Source: DASRQK01 sp964436635 (GTDB lineage Bacteria > Bacteroidota > Bacteroidia > Sphingobacteriales > Sphingobacteriaceae). From it: a stretch of DNA of 64,000 bases. The DNA is taken from NCBI GenBank assembly GCA_964436635.1, contig CAYTDM010000007.1, positions 1 through 64,000 on the forward strand. Direction: 5' to 3'. Within the stretch, counting starts at the first letter, position 1. Each line of letters opens with the position of its first letter. Shown here in pieces: positions 1 through 7,734 of the stretch. A program made the translations under genes and the position numbers. A model generated the notes under the pieces. The model saw nothing but the letters and a program-made list of their open reading frames with translations. It was not told the origin of the DNA and searched no databases.

Positions 1-106
1 GAGCTATTGAGCACACTCCATATTTCGACTATTATTGAAACATGGAAACGATAAAAATTTCAAAAGCTGTCCCTTCCTAAACAAACGCTTACAGAAAATT
101 AAACAC

Positions 107-1222
107 CTATACCAGTGCATAGGTATTTCCAGGCATGGTGGAAATATAATTTTTCAATTCCAATTGAAGCAGTAAAATAGACAAAGCAGAGACGTGTTGG
201 CCTGTTAATTGCACCAAATCATCTAAGGACTTTGGCCCCACTTTTTTAATGAATTGAAGCAATTCCAGCTCCTCCACAGAACAATTATGGAAAGGTAACG
301 ATTCAGAAAAACTTCCTTTATTAGGGATCGGCCATTGCATAATCTTCGCCAAATCATCCGCACAGGTAATCATGGTCGCCCCATGGGATTGAATCAAATA
401 ATTACAGCCTTTAGAAAACTCCTGATTTACATTTCCTGGTATCGCACACACCTCCCGGTGATAATCGTTTGCGCAGCGAGCAGTAATCAACGCTCCCCCC
501 TTCTGCGCAGCCTCCACCACGATCGTCACATCCGAAATCCCAGCAATTATGCGGTTCCTCATCGGAAAATGAAACCGCTCAGGCCGCGTATTCGAAAAAT
601 ATTCCGTGAGCAAGCCGCCCTTTTCTAACATGGTTTGTGCCAACGAATGATGGGTCTCAGGATAAAGCATATCGATTCCATGTCCCAAAACACCGACCGT
701 AGACAAGCCATTATTCACCGCCTCTTGATGCGCGATCACATCGATTCCGTACGCTAAACCACTCACCACCACAGGATCATACCGTTTCAATTCCCGAATC
801 AACGACTTACAAACTGCACGTCCATAAGCCGTTGCATTCCTGGAACCCACAATACTCACGATCCGCTGTTTATCCAACACAGGTATCCCCTTATAAAACA
901 GCACAATCGGCGCATCTGGACAATTTAAAAGACGACTCGGATAAGTAGGCTGGTTAATGGTTGTCACAAACACCCCCTGCTGTTGGACATACTTCAATTC
1001 TTCCTCGCTGCGCAAAAAAATCCGCTGCTTCTTCAAAGCCACATCCGCAAACACCTTGCTAAAAGCATGCGAAGTACTTTGCCCAGGCCCATAAAGAAAA
1101 ATATTCTCCGCACAACCAAACTCCTCCAACAACTTCCGCGCATTCCGTGGCCCCACACCCTCCACAATGCTTAAAGCAAGCATATAGAATAACTCCACCT
1201 CATTAACATTCACGACATCCAC
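107..1222 (-). CDS. dprA: DNA-processing protein DprA (Smf)
   Basis: 371 aa, full length for the family. DprA binds incoming single-stranded DNA in the cytoplasm and loads RecA during natural transformation. An N-terminal helical (SAM-like) part with VEGVGPRNARKLLEEFG is followed by the Rossmann-like core: the SIVGSRNATAYG segment near residue 125, SGLAYGIDVIAHQ, and GGALITARCAND with the later IPGNVN stretch. The last ~60 residues look like the DprA winged helix. It starts with ATG. No competence genes lie beside it, so a role in transformation rests on family knowledge only. It is divergent from the small gene at 1365. Confidence 0.95.
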   Translation of the reverse strand: MDVVNVNEVELFYMLALSIVEGVGPRNARKLLEEFGCAENIFLYGPGQSTSHAFSKVFADVALKKQRIFLRSEEELKYVQQQGVFVTTINQPTYPSRLLNCPDAPIVLFYKGIPVLDKQRIVSIVGSRNATAYGRAVCKSLIRELKRYDPVVVSGLAYGIDVIAHQEAVNNGLSTVGVLGHGIDMLYPETHHSLAQTMLEKGGLLTEYFSNTRPERFHFPMRNRIIAGISDVTIVVEAAQKGGALITARCANDYHREVCAIPGNVNQEFSKGCNYLIQSHGATMITCADDLAKIMQWPIPNKGSFSESLPFHNCSVEELELLQFIKKVGPKSLDDLVQLTGQHVSALSILLLQLELKNYISTMPGNTYALV

Positions 1223-1340
1223 TCCTTTAAATTAATTTTTCAGACCATTTATTTCTTCAAATATAATAATATTTTATTTGAACGCAAAATAAGTAAGCAG
1301 AATTAATTTATTTTGATGAACCTATCCCACAGATAAATTG

Positions 1341-1348
1341 TAACTTTG
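1341..1348 (+). promoter_or_regulatory. Bacteroidota -7 box upstream of small gene
   Basis: TAACTTTG fits the phylum -7 consensus TAnnTTTG, 16 bases before the ATG at 1365. No TTG lies at the usual 19-base spacing; the nearest is at 1313-1315, 25 bases upstream. A -7 match only. Confidence 0.45.
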
Positions 1349-1364
1349 AAAAAATTTGAATCAT

Positions 1365-1595
1365 ATGAAAGAACCTTTTGACATTGAACTTTTCGATAAA
1401 GTATATGCCGTGTTTCCTGAAGAGGACGATTGTTATACCATTTACAAAGAAGGCATTGAATATTTACATATACAAAAAGATGGCGATGCCGGCTGGTTAA
1501 AATTAAACCCAGAAACCGGGTTACCGCTCTTCGGCTTAGACGAAGAAGTGAATTTAATTGGGAAAGAAATCATGAAACAACAACCAGAAGGCTAA
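1365..1595 (+). CDS. small acidic hypothetical protein
   Basis: 76 aa starting at the ATG at 1365; an in-frame TTG nine bases earlier is the less likely start. The protein is acidic with no signal peptide or membrane segment. I see short beta-rich stretches (YTIYKEGIEYLHIQKDG, WLKLNPETGLPLFG) but recognise no family. It has its own -7 box and ends about 50 bases before the tRNA-Ser gene. Coding character looks genuine, with an even codon mix and matching promoter, but function is unknown. Confidence 0.6.
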   Translation: MKEPFDIELFDKVYAVFPEEDDCYTIYKEGIEYLHIQKDGDAGWLKLNPETGLPLFGLDEEVNLIGKEIMKQQPEG

Positions 1596-1603
1596 AAAAC
1601 ATT

Positions 1604-1633
1604 TGTTTCTGAGTCGTTGAATACCTACCTTTG
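1604..1633 (+). promoter_or_regulatory. consensus promoter of tRNA-Ser
   Basis: TTG at 1604-1606, exactly 19 bases, then TACCTTTG at 1626-1633. This is a full match to the Bacteroidota housekeeping promoter. The mature tRNA begins 14 bases after the -7 box, leaving a short 5' leader for RNase P. Confidence 0.8.
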
Positions 1634-1646
1634 CACTTCTCAACCC

Positions 1647-1734
1647 GGAGAGGTGTCTGAGTGGTTGAAAGAGCAGACCTGGAAAGTCTGTATACGGGAT
1701 AACCGTATCGAGGGTTCGAATCCCTCTCTCTCCG
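1647..1734 (+). tRNA. tRNA-Ser (anticodon GGA)
   Basis: An 88-nt cloverleaf. The acceptor arm GGAGAGG pairs with TCTCTCC (one G-U). Anticodon stem CAGAC/GTCTG encloses loop CTGGAAA with anticodon GGA, which reads UCC/UCU. The long variable arm (TACGG...CCGTA) is typical of tRNA-Ser, and the T arm is GAGGG TTCGAAT CCCTC. The discriminator base is G at 1734 and CCA is not encoded, as is common in this phylum. Confidence 0.97.
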
Positions 1735-1739
1735 CAAAC

Positions 1740-1859
1740 GCAAATTCAAAGCCCGACAATAGTCGGGTTTTGTCGTTTCTGGGGGATTTGCCAAAGTCCT
1801 TTGAGAAAAACCAACAGAAACGACAAAACGAGCGCAGGAGGGCTCAGCTTTGAATTTGC
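1740..1859. repeat. nested inverted repeat downstream of tRNA-Ser
   Basis: The outer arms GCAAATTCAAAGC (1740-1752) and its exact complement at 1847-1859 flank an inner exact 15-bp pair (1767-1781 with 1815-1829, TTTTGTCGTTTCTG type). The terminator stem sits between the left arms. The whole 120 bases can fold as one imperfect hairpin. Minus- and plus-strand open frames across it read through the tRNA and are not genes. Nature unknown: possibly a remnant palindromic element. Confidence 0.6.
1749..1771 (+). terminator. rho-independent terminator after tRNA-Ser
   Basis: CCCGAC (1752-1757), loop AATA, GTCGGG (1762-1767), followed by TTTT. It sits 17 bases after the tRNA end. It lies inside the larger nested inverted repeat described separately. 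Confidence 0.75.
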
Positions 1860-1877
1860 TTTGAACCTCCCCCCCAA

Positions 1878-1910
1878 GGGATCGCTGCGAACGAAGTGAG
1901 CAGCAATCCC
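1878..1910. repeat. inverted repeat / hairpin
   Basis: GGGATCGCTGC (1878-1888) pairs with GCAGCAATCCC (1900-1910) with one mismatch and an 11-base loop. It has no U-tract. I see no gene between 1735 and 2184; the rest of the gap is C- and A-rich filler before the toxin-antitoxin operator. Confidence 0.5.
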
Positions 1911-2153
1911 GAACGATGATAACGTCCAACTTAAAACTAAACTTCGTACTGTAACCCTCCCAAAAATTCGGACTGGTTGAAATTCGAAAATTCGTGCCTT
2001 TAACCACAGAACGTTGAAAAAGACAAAAATCCTCGAGATCGTTTAAAAATATCATTCAACCCAATCATAATTCTCCTCTCCATCCCCCTTCCCAAACCCC
2101 TCCCCATTCAATCAAACAAAAAATCTCCTAAAAACCATAAAAAATTCATATTT

Positions 2154-2171
2154 TGTACATATTTTTGTACA
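2154..2171 (+). promoter_or_regulatory. YefM-YoeB operator with overlapping -7 box
   Basis: Two TGTACA hexamers at 2154-2159 and 2166-2171, 12 bases centre to centre. The -7 box candidate TATTTTTG (2160-2167) overlaps the second hexamer. In E. coli yefM-yoeB, YefM binds paired palindromes with a TGTACA core at the same spacing (family knowledge). Overlap with the promoter fits autorepression by the antitoxin-toxin complex. Confidence 0.75.
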
Positions 2172-2184
2172 AAAATCGGTAATC

Positions 2185-2439
2185 ATGGTAGTAACAAACA
2201 TTTCAGATTTCAGAAAAGACATTAAATCTTACTTTGATAAGGTCTCAAAAAACTTTGAAACCCTGATCATTAATCGTGGAAAAGATTCAGGAATCGTCGT
2301 GATGTCACTTGAAGAATATAATTCTTTAATGGCCACGAATTACGAACTATCGAGCCGCAACAATGAAAAAAGGTTAGACGCCGCCATTGATAAACTTAAA
2401 AAAGGCGATTCATATACTAAAGACTTAATAGAAGAGTGA
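2185..2439 (+). CDS. yefM: antitoxin, YefM/Phd family
   Basis: 84 aa. The N-terminal half has the Phd/YefM DNA-binding fold: NISDFRKDIKSYFDKV, then LIINRGKDSGIVVMSLEEYNSL, the family signature. The polar C-terminal tail (DKLKKGDSYTKDLIEE) would wrap and neutralise the toxin. It ends one base before yoeB starts, so the two are co-translated. The TGTACA pair just upstream fits autoregulation. Identification is secure from both partners together. Confidence 0.93.
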   Translation: MVVTNISDFRKDIKSYFDKVSKNFETLIINRGKDSGIVVMSLEEYNSLMATNYELSSRNNEKRLDAAIDKLKKGDSYTKDLIEE

Positions 2440-2440
2440 G

Positions 2441-2698
2441 ATGAGATACGTGTTTGTGGATGAATCGTGGGAAGATTATCTGTATTGGCAAAGAATTGAC
2501 AAGAAAAAAGTCGCGAAAATCAATGCACTCTTAAAAGATATTGCAAGGAATCCATTTGAAGGACTTGGCAAACCAGAACCATTGAAACATAAATATGCTG
2601 GCTTTTGGTCGCGCAGGATCGACGATGAGCATAGACTTATTTATAGATTTTTAGAAAATGAAATTCAAATCGTAAAATGCAGACACCATTACGATTAA
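2441..2698 (+). CDS. yoeB: mRNA interferase toxin, YoeB (Txe) family
   Basis: 85 aa, the usual YoeB length. The toxin cuts mRNA in the ribosomal A site and inhibits translation. Family landmarks are visible: the start YVFVDESWEDYLYW, LLKDIARNPFEGLGKPEPLKH with the catalytic-type Glu, GFWSRRIDDEHRLIYR with the Arg pair, and the C-terminal CRHHYD with catalytic-type His. It appears intact and is followed by hairpins at 2698 and 2767. Confidence 0.95.
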   Translation: MRYVFVDESWEDYLYWQRIDKKKVAKINALLKDIARNPFEGLGKPEPLKHKYAGFWSRRIDDEHRLIYRFLENEIQIVKCRHHYD

Positions 2699-2718
2699 AA
2701 TTGGCATGGTGCCAATTT
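2698..2718 (+). repeat. perfect hairpin at yoeB stop codon
   Basis: AAATTGGCA, loop TGG, TGCCAATTT: nine perfect pairs beginning on the last base of the yoeB stop codon. No long U-tract follows, so it may protect the mRNA end rather than terminate. Confidence 0.5.
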
Positions 2719-2766
2719 GAAACTTCATTTCGCTTCGGTAATTTGAACCGAAAACCCAAACCTGTT

Positions 2767-2803
2767 AAAACCACGAGATTTATTTAAATTCTCGCGGTTT
2801 TTA
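2767..2803 (+). terminator. likely terminator of yefM-yoeB
   Basis: AAAACC.CGAGA (2767-2778) pairs with TCTCG.GGTTTT (2790-2801), with one A/C mismatch and an 11-base AT loop, then T-rich sequence. It lies about 70 bases after yoeB. From here to 3210 I see no intact gene. Confidence 0.6.
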
Positions 2804-2999
2804 TTCACCTCTTGATTTCTCAAACCACAACCCACTAAAAAGCCTCCAACAATACTGCCAAAATGGATACAAAAAATTACAGGTATTCATATTTCACAAA
2901 AACATTTTTAAAATACATTGATATTTAGTAGTTTAGAACCATTGAGTAAAATATTAACTACGTTTGGCCTAAAATTGAACTAAAATCTAACACTCTCTT

Positions 3000-3145
3000 G
3001 TCCTTTGCCGATACTTTTTTTATGAAGCGGGGCTGAACGTCTTCGATTGGGATTTGCGCAAGTTTGAATATTCTATCTTAGATTGAACTTTTGTGCTAAA
3101 CATCCCAGCCTTTGGCACTACGAAAAACCGTTAGCAGCAATGCAG
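3000..3145 (+). other. gene-junction sequence A (cassette-boundary-like)
   Basis: A non-coding stretch with an imperfect palindrome (GGGATTTGCGCAAG near 3049 against CTAAACATCCC near 3100). It ends in AAAACCGTTAGCAGCAATG at 3126-3145. The end and the upstream TTGCCGATA resemble the junction at 4981-5145. Such sequences separate small accessory genes and may be recombination boundaries. No integrase is in the window, so this is a suggestion only. Confidence 0.35.
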
Positions 3146-3210
3146 GACAAACCTGCTGCATAAGATTGAATTAACATGATTTGTACAATTATTAAACAAA
3201 AATTCAGATT

Positions 3211-3488
3211 ATGATATTAGACGACAACCCACAAGCAGAACAAAAACAAGCAGAACAAAAAGCAGATGTGATATTTACAGATGAAGAAATTTTCACAAAA
3301 ATATGGACTTCACCAAGATTAGTATTTAAATACCTCAATAACCATGGACATTAGTGATTTTTGTGATTGGAATATCTGAGGTTCAAAAAATATCGATTGG
3401 AAAATCAATTTTAAACATGGTTTTACCAGTTTTGATAATACTTGGTCCAATTTTGTTAATCGCATTAGTTATTAGCCTGACAAGATAA
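3211..3488 (+). pseudogene. frameshifted remnant of a Yip1-family membrane protein
   Basis: The ATG at 3211 opens 47 codons ending at 3354. They contain FTDEEIFTKIWTSPRLVFKY, which I recognise as the N-terminal signature of Bacteroidota Yip1-like proteins. A second frame continues without break from about 3348 to the stop at 3486-3488 and encodes hydrophobic helices (VIFVIGISEV, VLPVLIILGPILLIALVI). The two frames are offset by one and the total is much shorter than the intact family. It is therefore frameshifted and internally reduced. Family identification is from memory of the motif. Confidence 0.6.
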
Positions 3489-3604
3489 TAAAGCACATTC
3501 AAGCCAACAAGCGGTATAAAACATTGGGGTTAAGTGGTGATTTAGACATTCTGCCACGCATCAAATTCGGTGTAAAAGGACAGGAAATTAGCCTATCAAA
3601 AAAT

Positions 3605-4069
3605 ATGAAAGAAAAAAAAAGTAAAACGGACAAGAAGCTTTCACAGCAAGACACGATTCCAAAAGTGACAGGAGTTGGTGGAATTTTCTTTTTCTCTGAA
3701 AACCCAGAAAAAACAAAAGAATGGTATTCAGAAAATTTGGGGCTTGAGGTAGATCAATGGGGGTCAAGTTTTGAATTCAGAAACGCACACAGACCTGACG
3801 AAATAAATTACTTGCAGTGGAGTCCATTCAAACAGGGAAGTGAATATTTTTCACCATCAAAAAAGGAATTTATGATAAACTATCGTGTTCAAAACATTGA
3901 AGGACTTGTGAACAAACTGAAAAACAACGGTGTGACAGTTCTTGACAATATTGAAACGTATGATTATGGAAAGTTTGTACACATTATGGACGCAGAGGGA
4001 AATAAGATAGAACTTTGGGAGCCTATTGACTCCGTGTTCACGGCTATGGGCGGGAAAACAACAAAATAG
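3605..4069 (+). CDS. VOC (glyoxalase/bleomycin-resistance) family protein
   Basis: 154 aa from the ATG at 3605. An in-frame extension to 3524 runs through junction-like DNA and is not favoured. After a Lys-rich start the single VOC domain reads VGGIFFFSENPEKTKEWYSENLGLEVDQWGS, then VQNIEGLVNKLKNNGVTVLD, then GKFVHIMDAEGNKIELWEP with the metal-site-type Glu. Such proteins bind small ligands or act as lyases, dioxygenases or resistance proteins; the substrate cannot be predicted. It belongs to the accessory strip of small plus-strand genes. Confidence 0.85.
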   Translation: MKEKKSKTDKKLSQQDTIPKVTGVGGIFFFSENPEKTKEWYSENLGLEVDQWGSSFEFRNAHRPDEINYLQWSPFKQGSEYFSPSKKEFMINYRVQNIEGLVNKLKNNGVTVLDNIETYDYGKFVHIMDAEGNKIELWEPIDSVFTAMGGKTTK

Positions 4070-4099
4070 AGCAGATTAACAATAAACTTGACGACCAAA

Positions 4100-4792
4100 A
4101 TGAAGAAAAGTCATATTAGCCAAATTGAAATTCAAAAGGGTGAAGACATTAAAGGTCAAGACATCAGAGAAGGTGTTTTCAACTTGATCAAATCTGAACA
4201 TCCCGACTTTGACATGGACAGCTATATCACGTTATCTGAACTTAATCAATATAGACGACTTTACTTAACATCTTTAATCATTCAAGAAAAAGGAGAATTA
4301 GCAATCATCGACAGAGATGTGATGAATGCTATAAAAAATAATGCTATCCTTTCAGAAAACATTCAATACGAAATGGAAGATGAACTCACTTTTGGCCAAA
4401 AAATTGCCGACAGAGTTGCAGCATTTGGTGGTAGTTGGATTTTTATTATTACATTCTTTTCGTTCATTGTAATATGGATGATGATTAACATTTGGTTATT
4501 GACTTCAAAACCATTTGACCCATATCCATTTATTCTTCTTAACTTGATGCTCTCTTGTTTGGCAGCCATACAAGCTCCAATCATTATGATGAGCCAAAAC
4601 AGACAAGAACAAAAAGACAGGCAGCGAAATGAACACGATTATAAAATTAATTTAAAAGCAGAACTTGAGATCAAGTTATTAAATGAAAAAATTGACCATT
4701 TGCTCGTGCATCAAAACAAAAAATTGTTGGAAATACAGGAAGTGCAGATTGACTATTTGGAAGACTTATTGAAAGAAATTAAGAAAAAATAG
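4100..4792 (+). CDS. DUF1003 family membrane protein
   Basis: 230 aa from the ATG at 4100 (an in-frame TTG at 4088 is less likely). The soluble N-terminus is followed by FGQKIADRVAAFGGSWIFII, the DUF1003 signature, and two membrane helices (about 118-140 and 150-172) joined by FDPYPFILLNL. The C-terminus is a charged coiled coil (KINLKAELEIKLLNEKIDH to LLKEIKKK). Function is unknown for the family. It starts 30 bases after the VOC gene and may be cotranscribed. Confidence 0.85.
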   Translation: MKKSHISQIEIQKGEDIKGQDIREGVFNLIKSEHPDFDMDSYITLSELNQYRRLYLTSLIIQEKGELAIIDRDVMNAIKNNAILSENIQYEMEDELTFGQKIADRVAAFGGSWIFIITFFSFIVIWMMINIWLLTSKPFDPYPFILLNLMLSCLAAIQAPIIMMSQNRQEQKDRQRNEHDYKINLKAELEIKLLNEKIDHLLVHQNKKLLEIQEVQIDYLEDLLKEIKKK

Positions 4793-4824
4793 CGTGCCAC
4801 GTAAAATTAACTTAATTGCATTAA

Positions 4825-4980
4825 ATGAATGTTCATACATCAGGCAATAGCGCTGTTCGCCAAGACTATGCATTATTACTTGCGTCAAGTACTTTAATTT
4901 TTGGAATCATTTATGATTTATTCCATTTAAAATTACGATTATTAATCAGAAACATTAAGAGAAGTTTCAACAGATCATAA
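4825..4980 (+). CDS. possible small membrane peptide or gene fragment
   Basis: 51 codons from ATG to TAA. The middle is hydrophobic (YALLLASSTLIFGIIYDLF) with basic residues after it (RLLIRNIKRSFNRS), consistent with a single membrane helix. It lies between the DUF1003 gene and a junction-like sequence. It could be a real small gene or the remains of a larger one. I recognise no family. Confidence 0.3.
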   Translation: MNVHTSGNSAVRQDYALLLASSTLIFGIIYDLFHLKLRLLIRNIKRSFNRS

Positions 4981-5145
4981 CAGCAGGCTTGCGCAAATTG
5001 TTAATTTAGAGCTGCCAAAAGTTTTTCTTCACAAAAAAGTTTTATCTTGCCGATAGATCTCGGTTCGCTTTCATCGCAAACTTGCTCAAACCCGCAAAAC
5101 GTTGTGTGTAATGGCAACCGATGGAACCAACAAAACACCATCAAG
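4981..5145 (+). other. gene-junction sequence B (cassette-boundary-like)
   Basis: Non-coding by context, although an open frame reads through it into the next gene. It shares TTGCCGATA and the ending AAAAC-GTT....G.AATG.CA with junction A at 3000-3145. It sits directly before the YCII-like gene. Confidence 0.35.
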
Positions 5146-5742
5146 ATGAAAAATTTCTTTTTACTTATAACTATACTGGCTGTAAACTTGACATTTGCAC
5201 ATTCCAAAACTCCAAACTTCCTGCAAGAAATTTGGAAAATGAAGAACAAAGAAATTTATGAACATTGGGACCAATTAAACACTCAGACTGTAAAAGGATT
5301 TTCATACAGTATGGTGAAACAAAACACCAAAGACACAACTACTACAAATCCCAATTACAACAAGACATTAGCTGACAAATTAGGCGGAGATGATTACGGA
5401 ATGAAAACTTATTATTTAGTAATTCTGAAAACAGGTTCAAGTACCACAACCGACAAGGAACTTATAAGTGAAAGTTTCAAAGGCCATATGACAAACATCA
5501 ACAAATTAGTTGAAGAAGGAAAACTGATCGTTGCAGGTCCATTAGGCAAAAACGACAAAACTTACAGAGGAATTTTCATTTTCAACAACATCAAGACAAT
5601 AGAAGAAGTAAAAGAGCTTTTGCAAGAAGACCTTGCTATAAAAAATGGACTTTTAAATTATGATATTTTCACTTGGTATGGTTCGGCAGCATTACCCGAA
5701 TATTTACCATTTTCCGACAAAATTTGGAAAATAAAACCTTAA
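5146..5742 (+). CDS. secreted YCII-domain protein
   Basis: 198 aa from the ATG at 5146, which begins a signal peptide (MKNFFLLITILAVNLTFAHS). A longer frame to 5047 reads junction DNA and is rejected. The C-terminal half (about 95-185) resembles the YCII fold: TYYLVILKTG, FKGHMTNINKLVEEGKLIVAGPLG, then YRGIFIFNNIKTIEEVKELLQEDLAIKNGL. YCII proteins are small ferredoxin-like domains of mostly unknown function. Export is predicted from the leader. It sits in the accessory strip. Confidence 0.75.
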   Translation: MKNFFLLITILAVNLTFAHSKTPNFLQEIWKMKNKEIYEHWDQLNTQTVKGFSYSMVKQNTKDTTTTNPNYNKTLADKLGGDDYGMKTYYLVILKTGSSTTTDKELISESFKGHMTNINKLVEEGKLIVAGPLGKNDKTYRGIFIFNNIKTIEEVKELLQEDLAIKNGLLNYDIFTWYGSAALPEYLPFSDKIWKIKP

Positions 5743-5812
5743 AAAATTTGGAAGAAATAAAACCAAACAAACCAGTTGACACCATCCATTACACAAACGA
5801 TAAATAAATATT

Positions 5813-6304
5813 ATGAAAAACATTCGAATAGAAATTAAGTGGGCAATATATTTTTCAATAATGTCCCTGTTGTGGATGCTTTTGGAAAAATTAACAGGAC
5901 TGCACGGAAAATTCATTGACTATCATCTATATCTGACCAATCTTTTTGCTATTCCTGCAATTTGGTTTATGGTTTTGGCTTTGAAAGACAAAAAGATAAA
6001 TTTTTACAACGGAAATATGACCTACAAACAAGGTTTGATTTCGGGAATTATTTTATCTGCATTTATAGCCTTGCTTAGTCCTTTGACACAGTGGATTACT
6101 TCTTATGTTATCACGCCCGAATATTTTCCGAACGTAATTAAACGTTCTGTAGAAATAGGTTACTACAAAACGACTGCCGAAGCAGAAGCCAATTTCAATT
6201 ATAAAAACTATGCAATTAACTCAACCTTATTTGCATTCGTATTTGGAGTAATAACAACCGCAATTGCAATGATTTTCATCAGAACAAAAAAAGAATCTGT
6301 GTAA
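5813..6304 (+). CDS. DUF4199 family membrane protein
   Basis: 163 aa. Four hydrophobic segments: near 10-27, 42-58, 72-95 and 137-157. The internal segment MTYKQGLISGIILSAFIALL followed by EYFPNVIKRSVEIGYY matches the DUF4199 layout common in Bacteroidota. Function is unknown. It starts 70 bases after the YCII gene on the same strand. Confidence 0.8.
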   Translation: MKNIRIEIKWAIYFSIMSLLWMLLEKLTGLHGKFIDYHLYLTNLFAIPAIWFMVLALKDKKINFYNGNMTYKQGLISGIILSAFIALLSPLTQWITSYVITPEYFPNVIKRSVEIGYYKTTAEAEANFNYKNYAINSTLFAFVFGVITTAIAMIFIRTKKESV

Positions 6305-6391
6305 ACAATGAATGAGCAAAAAACAGCATACATCAACAAAACTCCAAAAGAGCAAACAAATAAAAAATAAGATTTAGAATGACTGACACAA

Positions 6392-7309
6392 ATGAAAGCA
6401 GTAATTTGCACACAATACGGACCGCCTGAAGTTCTTCAAATTCAAAATGTAAATAAGCCGACAGCAAAAGAAAACGAATTACTTATCAAAATATATGCAT
6501 CTGCCATAAACTCAGGAGATGTAAGGGTAAGAAGTCTTGATGTCAAGGGGTTTATGAAGGTGATTATGCGATTAGTTTTAGGTATTTATAAGCCGAGAAA
6601 ACCTATTTTGGGGACTGTTTTTTCAGGAGTTGTGGAAAGTATTGGGGACAAAGTATCTAAATTCAAAATTGGGGACAGGGTATTCGGTATGACAGGCTTT
6701 AAATTTGGGACTTATGCAGAATACATGGCGGTCAATCAAAACGGGAACGTAATTAAAATGCCTAACAATGCCACATTCGAAGATGCGGCAAGCATCGTTT
6801 TTGGCGGGCAAACAGCCATCCACTTTTTGGATAATGCAAAGATAGCCCAGCGACCAAACGCAAAAGTTTTGATTATAGGGGCTACCGGTTCTGTAGGGGT
6901 ATCAGCTATACAAATAGCGAAACATTATAAGGCTACCATAACCGCTGTTTGTAGTTCTAAAGGAGAGAGCCTTGTTCGTGAATTGGGAGTTACAAACATT
7001 GTCCAATACGACAAAGAAGACTTCACCAAACGAATAGACAAGTTTGATATAATCTTCGATGCTGTTGGTAAAACCACTAAAAAGGAATGCAGAAATCTCT
7101 TGAACGAAAACGGCGTTTATAAAAGTGTCAGTTTAGGATATGCTTCGGAAACCATACAACAACTACAACTATTAAAAGAACTATTTGAAAAAGGAGAGTT
7201 AAAAGCAGTAATTGACAAAACCTTTCAAATGGACGAGGTAGTAGAAGCACATAGATATGTTGACTCTGGGCGAAAAAAGGGCAATGTAGTTCTAAAAATT
7301 AACGAATGA
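6392..7309 (+). CDS. quinone oxidoreductase-like MDR-family alcohol dehydrogenase
   Basis: 305 aa. The N-terminal GroES-like domain (KAVICTQYGPPEVLQI, YASAINSGDVRVR, GTVFSGVVESIGDKVSKFK) is followed by a Rossmann domain with GATGSVGVSAIQIAK at about 170. Structural zinc Cys residues are absent, as in zeta-crystallin/quinone reductases. It likely reduces quinones or enones with NAD(P)H in the cytoplasm. It closes the accessory strip. The start at 6392 is ATG; upstream frames are short. Confidence 0.85.
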   Translation: MKAVICTQYGPPEVLQIQNVNKPTAKENELLIKIYASAINSGDVRVRSLDVKGFMKVIMRLVLGIYKPRKPILGTVFSGVVESIGDKVSKFKIGDRVFGMTGFKFGTYAEYMAVNQNGNVIKMPNNATFEDAASIVFGGQTAIHFLDNAKIAQRPNAKVLIIGATGSVGVSAIQIAKHYKATITAVCSSKGESLVRELGVTNIVQYDKEDFTKRIDKFDIIFDAVGKTTKKECRNLLNENGVYKSVSLGYASETIQQLQLLKELFEKGELKAVIDKTFQMDEVVEAHRYVDSGRKKGNVVLKINE

Positions 7310-7613
7310 CAAAAATCTAACCCCATAAAAACCCAACAGACAAACAGACAAGCAGTGGAATTGATATTTCAGCAATCATTGTTCGCAAGATAACAAACGA
7401 AAACCCATTGCATGCAATCCTTTTTTATACAACCTATGATCAAGGATCTGGAGATAAAAATTCCTGTATGGATAAAATAACTCACAAAGAGCCAATGCAT
7501 AAATTTCACCTTTTATAGCGAATATATGAGGCGGTTTGTTCTCTCAACCCTTCACCCCTTGTTTCTAAAAAACAAAAATTGAATATTTGAGAAATCGAAT
7601 TCAAAAAAACAAT
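7310..7613. other. non-coding stretch at end of accessory strip
   Basis: About 300 bases without a gene. A short perfect palindrome TTGCATGCAA lies near 7409-7418. Nothing else is recognisable before the crcB fragment. Confidence 0.4.
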
Positions 7614-7718
7614 ATGAAATTAATCCTACTAATCGGGGCCGGAAGTTTTATTGGTGGCGTATTTCGCTATCTGATCTCCCTTACAAAATCGTATCATAAC
7701 CCGCTTAATTCTAATTAG
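7614..7718 (+). pseudogene. crcB: N-terminal fragment of fluoride channel CrcB
   Basis: 34 codons. The first ~24 (MKLILLIGAGSFIGGVFRYL, then IS) match the first transmembrane helix of CrcB/Fluc fluoride channels, with the conserved G..G...RY motif. The frame then breaks into unrelated residues and a stop, while an intact channel is about 120 aa. A truncated remnant, 16 bases before the sulfurtransferase start, marking a deletion edge. Confidence 0.65.
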
Positions 7719-7734
7719 ACACAAACCATTTAAC

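Noticed and set aside
1570..2055. A long minus-strand open frame across tRNA-Ser
   Set aside because: It translates the complement of the tRNA and of palindromic repeats; the tRNA fold and promoter are far stronger evidence.
2700..7720. A true integron array
   Set aside because: Junctions are similar but I could not fit attC core sites to both, and there is no integrase or attI here.
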